Of a DNA stretch of 64,000 nt, positions 23,783 to 36,850 are shown in pieces. This DNA comes from Prinsepia uniflora (taxonomy: Eukaryota; Streptophyta; Magnoliopsida; Rosales; Rosaceae): positions 71,273,538 through 71,337,537 of the forward strand of contig CM064868.1 in assembly GCA_032719365.1 (NCBI GenBank), written 5' to 3'. The position numbers and the translations under genes are program-made. A model generated the notes under the pieces. The model saw nothing but the letters and a program-made list of their open reading frames with translations. It was not told the origin of the DNA and ran no database searches. Position 1 is the first letter of the stretch. Each line of letters opens with the position of its first letter.

Positions 23783-26700
23783 ATTGTACTCAAAGTGTGA
23801 TGACCTTGAAATGAATGCGTATATATTGGATATTTGGATTAATAGATATATTATGCTGTACTAATAGTTTGAGTGGTGGACTTGAAATGAACGTGTTTTT
23901 TGGGTTATAAGGATAGATTGAGAGTGTTGTAAACTCGTAGTTTGATGGCCTTGAAATGAGGGCGTCTATTAGATTATTGAGATCTTTTGTTTGTAGGGAT
24001 GAAGTATCTCATGGGATCACCTAGGGTTTGGCGTGTCACAAGTCTATGGAGTTTTGCATGGACAACACTAGTCCAAGTCTTTGCTCCTATCAATAAGTAA
24101 AAATTGAAAAGTTGGCAATTCCTCGTAAATAATGAAACGAAATTGATAGAAGTACGTGTTTTATTGGATATTGATGTGAATAATTGATTTTTTTCTACAC
24201 ATGGATTTGTACACTTTGAGTAGTGACCAAGAAATATTGAATGTGTGCTTTGAGTTATGGAGACTATTTAAGAGGGTTATACTCATAGCTTAGTTTGAGT
24301 GGCCTTTGAAATGAGCATATCCATTGGATTATAGGGATATTTTGTGCTCATAATCTGAGTAGTGACCTTGAAATGAACGTGTGTGTTGGGTTATAGGGGT
24401 TGAAATGAACGTATGTGCTGGGTTATATGGGTTGATTGAAAGCATTGTACTCATTGTTTGAGTTACCTTGAAATGAGTGTGCGAGTTGGATTATAGAGAT
24501 CGATTGAGAGTGTTGTACTCATAGTGTGATGACCTTGAAATGAATGAGTATATATTGGATATTTGGATTAATAGAAATCTTTTGTTGTACTAATATTTTG
24601 AGTGGTGGCCTTGAAAGGAACATGGTTGTAGGGTTATAAGGATAGATTGAGAGTGTTGTACACTCGTCGTTTGATAGCCTTGAAATGAGGGTGTCTATTA
24701 GATTATTAAGATCTTTTGTTTGTAGGGATGAAGTATCTCATGAGATCAACTAGGGTCTCGCATGTCACAAGTCAGTGGAGTTTTGCATGGACTTCACTAG
24801 TCCAAGTCTTTGGTCCTATCAATAAGTTAAAATTGAAAAGTTGGCAATTCCTTGTCGAATTTGAAATGAAATTGATAGAAGTGTGTGTTTTATTGGATAT
24901 GATGTGAATAATTAATTTTTATCTACACATGGATTTGTACACTTTAAGTAGTGGCCAAGAAATATTGAACGTTTGCTTTGAGTTATGGGGACTAATTAAG
25001 AGTGTTATACTCATAGCTTAGTTTGAGTGGCCTTAGAAATGAGCATATTGTTTGGATTATAGGGATATTTTGTGCTCATAATTTGAGTAGTGATCTTGAG
25101 AAGAACGTGTATGTTGGGTTATAAGGGTTAAAATGAACGCATGTGCTGGATTATTGGGGTTGATTGAGAATATTGTACTCATTGTTTGAGTTTTCTTGAA
25201 ATGAGTGTGTGAGTTTGATTATAGAGATCGATTGAGAGAGTTGTACTCATAGTGTGATGACCTTCAAATGAAGGAGTATATATTGGGTATTTGGATTAAT
25301 AGAGATCTTTTGCTGTACTAATAGTTTGAGTGGCGGCCTTAAAAGGAACGTGTTTGTTGGGTTATAAGGACGGATTGAGAGTGTTGTACACTTGTAGGTT
25401 GATAGCCTTGAAATGAGGGTGTCTATTAGATTATTAAGATCTTTTGTTTGTAGGGATGAAGTATCTTATGGGATCAACTAGGGTCTCGCATGTCACAAGT
25501 CTATGGAGTTTTGCATGGACTTCACTAGTACAAGTCTTTGTTCCTATCAATAAGTTAAAATTGAAAAGTTGCCAATTCCTTGTCGAAAATGAAATGAAAT
25601 TGATAGAAGTGTGTGTTTTATTGGACATTGATGTTAATAATTGATTTTTATCTACACATGGATTTGTACACTTTAAGTAGTGGCCAAGAAATATTGAACG
25701 TTTGCTTTGAGTTATGGGGACTGATTAAGGGTGTTATACTCATAGCTTAGTTTGAGTGGCCTTAGAAATGAGCATATTCCTTGGATTATAGGGTTTTTTT
25801 GTGCTCATAATTTGAGTAGTGACCTTGAGAAGAATGTGTATGTTGGGTTATAGGGGTTGAAATGAAGTATGTGCTGGGTTATTGGGGTTGATTGAGAATA
25901 TTGTACTCATTGTTTGAGTTTCCTTGAAATGAGTGTGTGAGTTTGATTATAGAGATCGATTGAGAGTGTTGTACTCATAGTGTGATGACCTTAGAATGAA
26001 GGAGTATATATTGGGTATTTGGATTAATATAGATCTGTTGTTGTACTAATAGTTTGAGTGGTGGCCTTGAAAGGAACGTGTTTGTTGGGTTATAAGGATA
26101 GATTGAGAGTGTTGTAAATTCATAGTTTGATGGCCTTGAAATGAGGGTGTCTATTAGATTATTGAGATTTTTTGCTTGTAGAGATGAAGTATCTCATGGG
26201 ATCAGCTAGGGTCTCGCATGTCACAAATCTATGGAGTTTTGTATGGACTTCACGAGTCCAAGTCTTTGCTCCTATCAATAAATTAAAATTGAAAAGTTGG
26301 CCATTCCTTATCGAAAATGAAATGAAATTGATAGAAGTGTGTGTTTTATTGGATATTGATGTGAATAATTGATATTTTTCTACACATGGATTTGTACACT
26401 TTAAGTAGTGGCCAAGAAATATTGAACGTTTACTTTGAGTTATGGGGACTGATTAAGAGTGTTATACTCATAGCTTAGTTAGAGTGGCCTTAGAAATGAG
26501 CATATTCCTTGGATTATAGGGATATTTTGTGCTCATAATTTGAGTAGTGACCTTGAGAAGAATGTGTATGTTGGGTTATAGGGGTTGAAATGAACGTATG
26601 TGCCGGGTTATTGGGGTTGATTGAGAATATTGTACTCATTGTTTGAGTTTCCTTGAAATGAGTGTGTGAGTTTGATTATAAAGATTGATTAAGAGTGTTG

Positions 26701-26922
26701 TACTCATAGTGTGATGACCTTAGAATGAAGGAGTATATATTGGGTATTTGGATTAATAGAGATCTTTTGTTGTACTAATAGTTTGAGTGGTGGCCTAGAA
26801 AGGAACCTGTTTGTTGGGTTATAAGGATAGATTGAGAGTGTTGTACACTTGTAGATAGCCTTGAAATGAGGGTGTCTATTAGTTTATTAAGATCTGTTGT
26901 TTGTAGGGATGAAGTATCTTAT
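23783..26922 (+). repeat. Satellite array S4
   Basis: Four and a half units are present, with ORF blocks near 24000 (stopped by TAA), 24716, 25444 and 26172, and a fifth cut at 26922 by solo LTR E. Spacings are 728 bp. The unit at 24716 has lost a base near the end of the frame (GATATGATGTG), a feature shared with the 30300 and 30884 units. Confidence 0.92.
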
Positions 26923-27701
26923 TGATAGGACGTTAAATAAGCATTATTTTATATTATTTTATACCCTTTATACTTGACTTTTAATATTAAAATATTAAAT
27001 AAATTGATATAATAAATTATTTTGTGATTTTTATGTTTAGATAAATAAAAGTTGTAATTTGGAGCATTTTGGCGAAAGAATCGTTTCGATCGGAATTATA
27101 ACGAATAAAATATGGACGAAATTCGGTGAAATAATTAATTTAGTTATTAATTAATTAATTAATTAATTATGTGCAGCCCAACCCACTCCTAAGAAAATCC
27201 AGCCCAATTGCAGCCCCAGAAGCCCAGCCGTTCAGCCCATCAGCCCGCGTCCAAGCAGCCCAGCCCACTGAAGAGTTAGCCCAAATTCGGCCCAGCCCCA
27301 AATCCAGCCCACTAGGCCCAGCGCGTCAGCCTTCTTGTTCAGCCCTGCAGAAAGGATCAGAGCGCGTACACCGAAGACTCTCCCTCCCGCTTGACCAGCG
27401 CCTGCCGAACCGCAGCTGCACTCTTCAGCGCATCCCAGCCGAACTCCCAGCCGCCCTTTCAGCAGCCTGCAGCCGAGCTGCAGCTCACCAATTCAGTAGG
27501 CAGCCACCGAAATTTCCTGCCCTATTTTCCAGCAGACCTCCACTCAATTTCCAGCCACTTTCCAACCACTTTCCAACCCAATTTTACAACTTTACAACTC
27601 AAACCACTCCTAAACATCATCACAAATCTTTATTAGTCATCATTCCATTATTTAACATTTTTTATTGTATTTTTATATTATTTTTGGTAGCTTTCTCCAC
27701 C

Positions 27702-27710
27702 TATAAATAG
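27702..27710 (+). promoter_or_regulatory. TATA box of solo LTR E
   Basis: TATAAATAG lies ~780 bp into the LTR, followed 25-35 bp later by TTGACACACC, a plausible start of the R region. It fixes the plus orientation. Confidence 0.65.
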
Positions 27711-28409
27711 GGTTTCAATTCACTTGTTTTGACACACCTTCTTTGAGGCACACATTTGAGCCTTCTTTGAGAGAAACTTTGGCAAAGTATCTCCAATACA
27801 AAGTTTAGAGTTTTTAGTCCATATTTCCCAAGGTTATTTCCTCCATCTTCATAAGGTTCCGTCCGCTGTCGGAGAATCGTATGAATAACAATCCATTGTT
27901 TTCATCCATCTTGAAAGTGTAACAATTACTCTCCATTTACTCAAACTCTCATTTTTGTTATTGGTTTTGATTATAGTTCAATATATGTGAGGTTTTTCTT
28001 ACTAATATTTGTAAGTGTTAAATGCAATCTACATGTGTCTTACTTTATGAATTTTAGTTATTTTATACATTTTAGTGCTTTATACTTCAATTCGATGTTA
28101 AGTGTTTTATCCGCTGTCGGTGCATTTAAAATAGAATTGAAGAGACTTAATGTTGATCGCTGTCGGTGCATTCAGTCAAAAACAAAAGGTGAATCATATT
28201 GTAAGTGTTGTCCGCTGTCGGTGCATTTATAGTATTGAAAAATGTATGAAGGTAATTAAGACGATTAAGGTAAAATTTCGTGATTGTTTTAATATTTGCA
28301 ATTATTAGAGTGTTGGTAAGATTTGTGTTTTAAGAAGATCATTTGTACATGAATTAGAATAGAAGTAAAATTAGTTTATCTATGCTTTTACTTATTACAA
28401 ACCTTTTTA

Positions 28410-28710
28410 AAACCCCCCTTTTATTCTTTTATTCTTTAATTCTTTTAATCCTTTAATTCTTTGATTCCTTATATTCCTTTTATTGTTTATTCTTTTATTC
28501 TTTCATACTTTTAGTTTATTATTCTTTGATTTCTTTATTCTTTTATTCCTTTACTCTTTAGTTTATTGATTCTTTGATTAGTTAATTCTTTAATTCTTTT
28601 ATTCTTTAATGCTCTATTCTTTTATTCTTTAAGTAATTAATTCTTTAAATTGTTAATTCTTTAATTATTTAATTCTTTGATTATTTAATTATTTAATTCA
28701 TTATTCTTTT
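28410..28710. repeat. Degenerate TTCTTTAATTC/TTATTCTTT low-complexity tract
   Basis: About 300 bp consist almost only of variants of ATTCTTTTATTCTTTAATTC. They lie inside solo LTR E just before its conserved 3' part. The homologous minus-strand LTR in segment A has AAAAGG/CCTAATTA-rich sequence in its corresponding part. Confidence 0.85.
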
Positions 28711-28861
28711 ATTCATCTCCCACTAACATATTAATAATGTCCCTAATTTCCCCGGTTAAGAACGATCCCTATTTATCAATACTACATCTACACAAAAAGG
28801 GTTTAAATTGTATAACACTCGAATTACATGTTTAAATTAATGCGTAGTTTGGGCATAGTCA

Positions 28862-31800
28862 CTTATGGGATCAACTAGGGTCCCGCATGTGACAAGTCTA
28901 TGGAGTTTTGCATGGACTTCACTAGTCCTAGTCTTTGTTCCTATCAATAAGTTAAAATTGAAAAGTTGGCAATTCCTTGTCGAAAATGAAATGAAATTGA
29001 TAGAAGTGTGTGTTTTATTGGATATTGATGTGAATAATTGTTTTTTACCTACACATGGATTTGTACACTTTAAGTAGTGGCCAAGAAATATTGAACTTTT
29101 GCTTTGAGTTATGGGGACTGATTAAGAGTGTTATACTCATAACTTAGTTTGAGTGGCCTTAGAAATGAGCATATTCCTTGGATTATAGGGATATTTTGTG
29201 CTCATAATTTGCATAGTGACCTTGAGAAGAATGTGTATGTTGGGTTATAGGGATTGAATTGAACGTATGTGCTGGGTTATTGGGGTTGATTGAGAATATT
29301 GTACTCATTGTTTGAGTTTCCTTGAAATGAGTGTGTGAGTTTGATTATAGAGATCGATTGAGAGTGTTGGACTCATAGTGTGATGACCTTAGAATGAAGG
29401 AGTATATATTGGGTATTTGGATTAATAGAGATCTGTTGTTGTACTAATAGTTTGAGTGGTGGCCTTGAAAGGAACGTGTTTGTTGGGTTATAAGGATAGA
29501 TTGAGAGTGTTGTAAATTCATAGTTTGATGGCCTTGAAATGAGGGTGTCTATTAGATTATTGAGATCTTTTGCTTGTAGAGATGAAGTATCTCATGGGAT
29601 CAGCTAGGGTCTCGCATGTCACAAATCTATGGAGTTTTGCATGGACTTCACGAGTCCAAGTCTTTGCTCCTATCAATAAATTAAAATTGAAAAGTTGGCC
29701 ATTCCTTATCGAAAATGAAATGAAATTGATAGAAGCGTGTGTTTTATTGGATATTGATGTGAATAATTGATTTTTTTTCTACACATGGATTTGTACACTT
29801 TAAGTAGTGGCCAAGAAATATTGAACGTTTGCTTTGAGTTTTGGGGACTGATTAAGAGTGTTATACTCATAGCTTAGTTTGAGTGGCCTTAGAAATGAGC
29901 ATATTCCTTGGATTATAGGGATATTTTGTGCTCATAATTTGAGTAGTGACCTTGAGAAGAATGTGTATGTTGGGTTATAGGGGTTGAAATGAACGTATGT
30001 GCCGGGTTATTGGGGTTGATTGAGAATATTGTACTCATTGTTTGAGTTACCTTGAAATGAGTGTGCGAGTTGGATTATAGAGATCGATTGAGAGTGTTGT
30101 ACTCATAGTGTGATGACCTTGAAATGAATGAGTATATATTGGATATTTGGATTAATAGAAATCTTTTGTTGTACTAATATTTTGAGTGGTGGCCTTGAAA
30201 GGAACGTGGTTGTAGGGTTATAAGGATAGATTGAGAGTGTTGTACACTCGTCGTTTGATAGCCTTGAAATGAGGGTGTCTATTAGATTATTAAGATCTTT
30301 TGTTTGTAGGGATGAAGTATCTCATGAGATCAACTAGGGTCTCGCATGTCACAAGTCTGTGGTGTTTTGCATGGACTTCACTAGTCCAAGTCTTTGCTCC
30401 TCTCAATAAGTTAAAATTGAAAAGTTGGCAATTCCTTGTCGAATATGAAATGAAATTGATAGAAGTGTGTGTTTTATTGGATATTATGTGAATATTTGAT
30501 TTTTATCTACACATAGATTTATACACTTTAAGTAGTGGCTAAGAAATATTGAACGTTTGCTTTGAGTTATGGGGATTGATTAAGAGTGTTATAATCATAT
30601 CTTAGTTTGAGTGTCCTTAGAAATGAGCATATTCGTTGAAATGAGTGTGTGAGTTTGATTATAGAGATCGATTGAGAGTGTTGTACTCATAGTGTGATGA
30701 CCTTGAAATGAAGGAGTGTATATTGTGTATTTGGATTAATAGAGATCTTTTGTTGTACTAATAGTTTGAGTGGTGGCCTTGAAAGGAACATGTTTGTTGG
30801 GTTATAAGGATTGATTGAGAGTGATGAAAACTCGTAGTTTGATGGCCTTGAAATGTGGGTATCTTTTAGATTATTGAGATCTTTTGTTTGTAGGGATGAA
30901 GTATCTCATGGGATCAACTAGGGTCTCGCATATCACAAGTCTATGGAATTTTGTATGGACTACACTAGTCCAAGTCTTTGTTCCTATCAATAAGTTAAAA
31001 TTGAAAAGTTGGCAAGTCCTTGTCAAAAATGAAATGAAATTGATAGAAGTGTGTGTTTTATTGGATATTATGTGAATAATTGATTTTTATCTACACATAG
31101 ATTTATACACTTTAAGTAGTGGCTAAGAAATATTGAACGTTTGCTTTGAGTTATGGGGATTGATTATGTGTGTTATACTCATAGCTTAGTTTGAGTGGCC
31201 TTAGAAATGAGCATATTCCTTGAAATGAGTGTGTGAGTTTGATTATAGAGATCGATTGAGAGTGTTGTACTCATAGTGTGATGACCTTGAAATGAAGGAG
31301 TATATATTGGGTATTTTGATTAATAGAGATTTTTTGTTGTACTAATAGTTTGAGTGGTGGCCTTGAAAGGAACGTGTTTGTTGGGTTATAAGGATAGATT
31401 GAGAGTGTTGTACACTCGTAGTTTGATGGCCTTGAAATGAGGGTATCTATTAGATTATTGAGATCTTTTGTTTGTGGTGATGAAGTATCTCATGGGATCA
31501 GCTAGGGTCTCGCATGTCACAAGTCAATGGAGTTTTGCATGGACGTCACTAGTCCAAGTCTTTGCTCCTATCAATAAGTTAAAATTGAAAAGTTGGCAAT
31601 TCCTTGTCGAAAATGAAATGAAATTGATAGAAGTGTGTGTTTTATTGGATATTGATGTGAGTAATCAATTTTTTTCTACACATGGATTTGTACACTTTGA
31701 GTATTGGACAAGGAATGTTGAACATGTGCTTTGAGTTATGGGGATTGAGTAAGAGTGTTATACTCATACCTTAGTTTTATTGGCCTTAGAAATGAACTTA

Positions 31801-32150
31801 TTCATTGGATTATAGGGATATTTTTTTGCCCATAATTTGAGTAGTGACCTTGAAATGAACTTGTGTTCTGGGTTATAGGATTGATTGAGAGTGTTGTACA
31901 CACGTAGTTTGATAGCCTTGAAATGAGGGTGTCTATTAGATTATTAAGATCTTTTGTTTGTAGGGATGAAGTATCCCATGGGATCAACTAGGATCTCGCA
32001 TGTCACAAGTCTATGGAGTGATTGAGAGCATTGTACTAATTGTTTAAGTGACCTTGAAATAAGTGTGTGAGTTGGATTACAGGGATTGATTGAGAATGCC
32101 GTACTCATAGTGTGATGACGTTGAAATGAATGAGTAAATATTGGATTATT
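28862..32150 (+). repeat. Satellite array S5 with short 584-bp units
   Basis: Units have ORF blocks at 28865, 29570, 30300, 30884 and 31468. The spacing is 730 bp between 29570 and 30300, but 584 bp for the next two intervals. The short units lack ~145 bp at GCATATTC|.TTGAAATGAGTG, equal to about two sub-repeats. Near 31880-32018 a partial unit (end of the sub-repeats plus the start of an ORF block) is inserted into another sub-repeat. The array passes into segment A at about 32150, exactly as S2 does. Confidence 0.92.
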
Positions 32151-35100
32151 GTCTATCTTTGGTACACTAAGTGAGAAACTGGATAAGATAAAATAGTATG
32201 AAATTAGTATTTGGTACCAATCGTATTAATTAGCCACTATATAAGTTAATACGTTTCGGTGCCTTTATACAATTGAGATACGCTAAAATAATACCCTCGA
32301 AATTGTCTATTTTAAATAGTTGGATGATTAACAATGTTGAAAAGTTTAATAATGATAATGATAATGATTATGACCTTAAAACAATAATGGGGAATGTAGC
32401 CCAATGATATGATCATGTTTATGTGATGTCTTATCTTATTTTCTTATACTTTTCTTAGCATGTTTCCTATGTTTCTTAGTACTTAGCTTGCTTTCATTTT
32501 TTGTAGGATTTTTTTGGAAGCAAAGTTAGAAAACAAGTTAATTACTTGCTGTTTTGGAAATTTAAAGAGAAAACTTTGAAAAAAACTGCAATATATGTGT
32601 CATCTTCTCGGAATAAACTGCACTTGCTCGGGAAGAACTAGTTGATGGGCCATAAATTTTGAAAAGATATGGAAGTCTAGTTTCTAGATAAATTTATGGT
32701 TCGTCAATTGGAGTTTTATAAAAGGAGTTATGGTCGTTTAAGTATATTAAGGTTAGGCTGGGCAGAAATTTAGCATACCTTCTATTTCAAATTTTCTAGT
32801 TCTTATCGGGCTTGAAACTAGAGACTCGGGTTATGAATCAGGGTTACAAGAGGAAGAGTTTTAATTAGAGAAAGGAAGATAATAAATAAAAAAGAAAAGA
32901 GGAGCCGCTACGGGAGTAAAGATTGGGCGCAACGAACAAGGCACACAACAACAACAAAATGTTTGTTCTTCCTTATGATGGCAATAAATCATCCAGCAAA
33001 ACAAATTGCTTCCTCTCTCTCACAAGGCAATAAAATTTTATTCCCACATTAAAGGAATTCACACTCATTTTTAGTTGGGCAGAAATGACTGAAACCACTC
33101 TAAAAAATACCTCAAAAATCATATATGATCTTGCTCCCATCTGATACACTAAATGAAGTTCTAAAAGAATCTTAAGACCTAACTTCTAACCCAACAAATC
33201 ATAGGGATATATAACCAAACAAAAATCACTTTCCAAAGGTCACCGTCCCACACGTTGAGGTATGTTCTTTACTGATACGCAAAAACTAAGCATTAAAGTA
33301 AACACAAAGTCACACTCAACACTTAAGGAAACGTATGCAACTAAAAACCTTTTTTTGTAGATGTAGCATTGGTAAATAGGGATCGTTCTGGATCGGGGAT
33401 TGAGGGTACCTAAGCATGATTATCATTTGATTAATTAATTAGGGGGGTAGTTGATTGTTTCGATTATTCTAAGTGATTAACTAATCTGAACTAACTTAAT
33501 CTATTATTTACATGGTCAACTCATATTTAACCTAACTCATTCATGAATTCAATTAACTTCAACCTATGAAATCCTCTAATTCTAGCCTTACGAGTTATTT
33601 GCATATTATCTTAAGTACGTGCTCGGGGACAGCCCGACATACACTTTCAATGAATTAGACTCGGGGACAGTTCGACATATCTAATCAAGCATTAAGCACA
33701 AACATATAATCATAACAAAAACTAGAATTATAAAACACATAGAATATTGAAGCAATACAAATCATAAAACCAAGAATAATATTAGAAATCAGTTCATAAA
33801 CCAAGATATTCAAGTACAAAAGATAACTATAAGGTAAAGAGGTCGTGCTACACTTTTTCTCTTTGGGACACCCTATGGATACGAAGTGATTGGGCACCCT
33901 TTGGTGAGACACTCAGGGAGAGCCTGACTATGTCATGGATGAAGGTGTAAAATATGAAGTATGATATAGTTAACCTTGCACGAGAAATCTTGAATTTATT
34001 GAAAAAGGAAAAATTGGTTTAAGTAGAGCTTTGATATAAATAATGAGCGACCCCCTTTACAAATAACGTAAGCCTCTCTATTTATAGGAGAAAATTAATC
34101 CCTAAATAAATAGGAGCTTACAATTTAATTCTTAAAGGAAAAGGTTTAAACTAATTAATATAAAATCCTAAAGGTAAAAAGGTAATAAAAATCCTAATTA
34201 AAAAGGTATTCTAAATCCTAAAGAAAGAATAAATACAAAACTTAATTAAAAAGGTAATAAAAACTCATAATTTAAAAAGGGGAAAACAAATCCTAATTAA
34301 AAAGGACAATTTTCCTCAAAAAGGAAGGAAAAATGCTTGCTGGAATTGAACAGGAATCGGCTTAGTAGGAAGATGATGAAGGAAGGGAATAGTTTCGGTA
34401 GGCGCTGGTTGAAATGGGTGGCAAAGAAATCGACGGACGCGCGCTAAAGAAGGTGCAGACGAAGTCGGAACACGCGCCGAACACGTACACAACCATTTGA
34501 AACACGTGCGTCGAATTGAGTTTGATCTGATCGGCAGGCGTCTGCCGCATGCATTTTAGGGCTGATTAGATGGGTTCGGTAGCTTCCTACCGACTGCTTC
34601 AGTGGTTTTTGGTGGCCTTCTTTCATTCCATCATAACTTTTTCGTTATAACTTAGATTGAGGTGATTCTTTCGCCTAAATTCTCGTAATTATATACTCTA
34701 TCCAATTCTGAACATTTTCCACAAAATATATTATTTTCTACAATTTTTCGGTATTTAAACATTAAAAGATAAGCATAAAGGGATAAAATGACGCTTAATT
34801 CAAGGCTAATCACTTACATAGGATTAGATGCTTAACTTCCCTAAAACCAACGAAATCACGTTAAAAAAATAAAAAATAAAAATAAACAGACTACTTCCTA
34901 GTACCTATCCTTGTATCAATGTTGAGTATATCGAGATTGTGTGAGGTTTTGCCTTATTTTGAAAAATGGCTTGCTGATTAGTATTATTGTAAAATGGTAT
35001 GATTTTCAACTTGTAGTGGGATTTTAAATTTAAACTCAGATAAATAATAGAGTAAAAGCCTAAAATATATACCCAAGTGTAAAATATTTTAATGCAAAAA

Positions 35101-35237
35101 TAAGGATATAACTATTATATGGGTTAATATTGCGTTGTTATTTATAACGGTGAGCTGATATTTTTGCCAAATTAAACCCGATTTGACCACCCCGACCTCA
35201 GTCATAACCCATAGCAATACCGATATCTCAAAGAGCT
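32151..35237. repeat. Segment A, copy 3 (with nested solo LTR)
   Basis: By eye it is nearly identical to 8691-11759, including the same nested solo LTR at the same site. Differences are scattered single bases and short indels. It ends CAAAGAGCTGGTAACACCC, where copy 1 has CAAAGAGCCGGTAACACCC. Confidence 0.88.
33273..34812 (-). mobile_element. Solo LTR E3, duplicate of the one at 9813
   Basis: It has the same ends, the same flanking tttac/cttac and the same position within segment A as the LTR at 9813. It therefore arrived by duplication of segment A, not by a second insertion. Its minus-strand TATA box is at 34078-34086. Confidence 0.85.
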
Positions 35238-35808
35238 GGTAACACCCTCGACTAACAACCATAACTTGCTAGCAATCAATCGGCTCTATTGACTCCATCG
35301 AGTCCCCAACTGATATCCTTACTTACACTAGAGTCCCGATTTGGTATCCCGACTCTCCTCTCATTTCAATACCCCTACTCATCTAGGGCCCTAGTTCAAT
35401 ATCCCGACTCGTCTAGAATGCACCTCTGGATCATCCCTCAGAAAGTCCAAACTTGGAGGTAGTTTATACTCATTTTGGAGTCTAATCGTGAGTCAAAACT
35501 CATCATCACATGTCCAACCATCCTAATCAAGGAAGCACTAATCCCACAAAACCCAAAAATACGTCGTTAGCAGAGGACTAGGTGTGGTTTTGGTACGGCG
35601 TAGTCGGCCTTTGTCAAGTTGGTGAAATTAGATACGAACAAAAGTACCCCAAAGTTGTTGACTGTGGTAGATTTCCTCTGGTTTTGGCTTATTATTAATT
35701 GTCAATCCCTAGTCCCTCGAGCCTTTGGGTGAGGTGAAACATTATAGTTGGCTTATGTCCGCCAAGGATTTGTTTGAGGAGTGTAGAGCAGCCTTGAATT
35801 TTGTCCTT
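35238..35808. repeat. Truncated segment C joined to segment B, copy 3
   Basis: The first ~330 bp match the left part of segment C up to AAATACGTCGTTA. The sequence then jumps, at a short AGCA.AGGACTA similarity, into segment B (35569-35808). About 1.2 kb of C is missing relative to the 18.7-kb copy. After GCCTTGAA the sequence continues into the 102-bp minisatellite, not the LTR seen at 20455. Confidence 0.75.
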
Positions 35809-35814
35809 GGCTGA

Positions 35815-36850
35815 GTGACACCGTGTTCAGCCAGCTTCGGTGGGTACTCACATGATCATGTGGCCAATCAGCTACGAATGTCCATAGCTGATCGAGTGCC
35901 ACTTGTAAGATGAGTGTATGTAATCTTCTGGGCTCACTTGATTGGAACCTTGCATGATTATGTGGTTGATCAGCTAGGATTGTCCATGACCGATTAAGTG
36001 CCACTTGCAAGATAAGTGTATGTCATCTTATACGGCTGGCAAGAGTGGAATCTCGTTTGATTATGTAGCCAATTAGCTAGGAATTCCATAGTCAATCGAG
36101 TGCCACTTGCAAAATGAGTTGTACTTCATATTGTTCGATCAGCTTCGACAGGTACTCGCACGATCATGTGATTGATCGGTTAAGAATGTACATGGCCGAT
36201 TGAGTGCCACTTGTAAAATAAGTGTATGTCATCTTGTACAACCCGCATGAACGGAATCTTGTATGATCATGTGGTTGATCGGCTAGGGTTGTCCATGATC
36301 GATCAAGTGTCACTTGTAAGATGAGTATATGTCATCTTATATGGCCAGCAAGAGCGAAATCTATATGATATTGATATGACCGATCAACTAAGAATATTCA
36401 TAGCCAATCAAGTGCCGCTTGCAAGATAAGTATGTCATTTTGTACGATCCACATAAGCAGAACTTCGCAAGATCATATGGCCAATTGGCTAGGAATATTC
36501 ATGGCAAATCTAGTGTCACATGTAAAATAAGTGTATATCATGTTATATGGCTAGCATGAGCGGAACCTTGTAGTCGATTGGCTAGGAGTATCTGTGGCCG
36601 ATTTTGCGCCAATTGCAAAATGAGTGTAGCATCTTGTCTAGCCCGCATAAGTGGAACCTCATATAATCATCTTATCGATCAATTATGAATGTCCATGGCC
36701 GATCGAGTGCCGCTTGCAAGACGAGTGTATGTAATCTTCTAGGCTCACATGATTGGAACGTTGCATGATTATGTGGCTGATCGATTAGGAATGTCCATGG
36801 CCGATCGAGTGCCACTTGCAAGATTAGTGTATGGCATCTTGTACAGCCCG
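35815..36850. repeat. 102-bp minisatellite, ten diverged copies
   Basis: The anchor (G)TGCCACTTG(C/T)AA falls at 35896, 35998, 36100, 36204, 36307, 36412, 36513, 36606, 36707 and 36809. Spacings are 93 to 105 bp. Each unit contains GATCATGTGGCCGATCGGCTAGGAATGTCCATGGCCGATCGAGTG-like sequence with many changes. It has no similarity to the large satellite. GCCGATCG-type words also occur in the nearby LTR element, but I see no longer match. Confidence 0.88.

Larger units (their letters stand above)
26923..28861 (+). mobile_element. Solo LTR E (1939 bp)
   Basis: It runs from TGATAGGACGTTAAATAAGC to GGGCATAGTCA and is flanked by a perfect 5-bp duplication, cttat (26918-26922 and 28862-28866), inside the satellite motif GAAGTATCTTATGGG. 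The U3 has an AGCCCA-rich stretch (27174-27480). A TATA box at 27702 is followed by a leader with four GCTGTCGG motifs. A T-rich low-complexity tract precedes the conserved GATCCCTATTTATCAATACTACATC end. No internal region or coding gene is present. The 179-codon frame in the AGCCC stretch is a by-product of its composition. Confidence 0.92.

Noticed and set aside
27171..27710. 179-codon frame rich in Pro, Ala and Ser
   Set aside because: It coincides with the AGCCCA-rich U3 of solo LTR E, ends at the TATA box and does not begin with a clear ATG. Composition explains it.
35815..36850. CRISPR-like regular spacing
   Set aside because: The ~102-bp units are similar along their whole length with no unique spacers, and the context is plant DNA.
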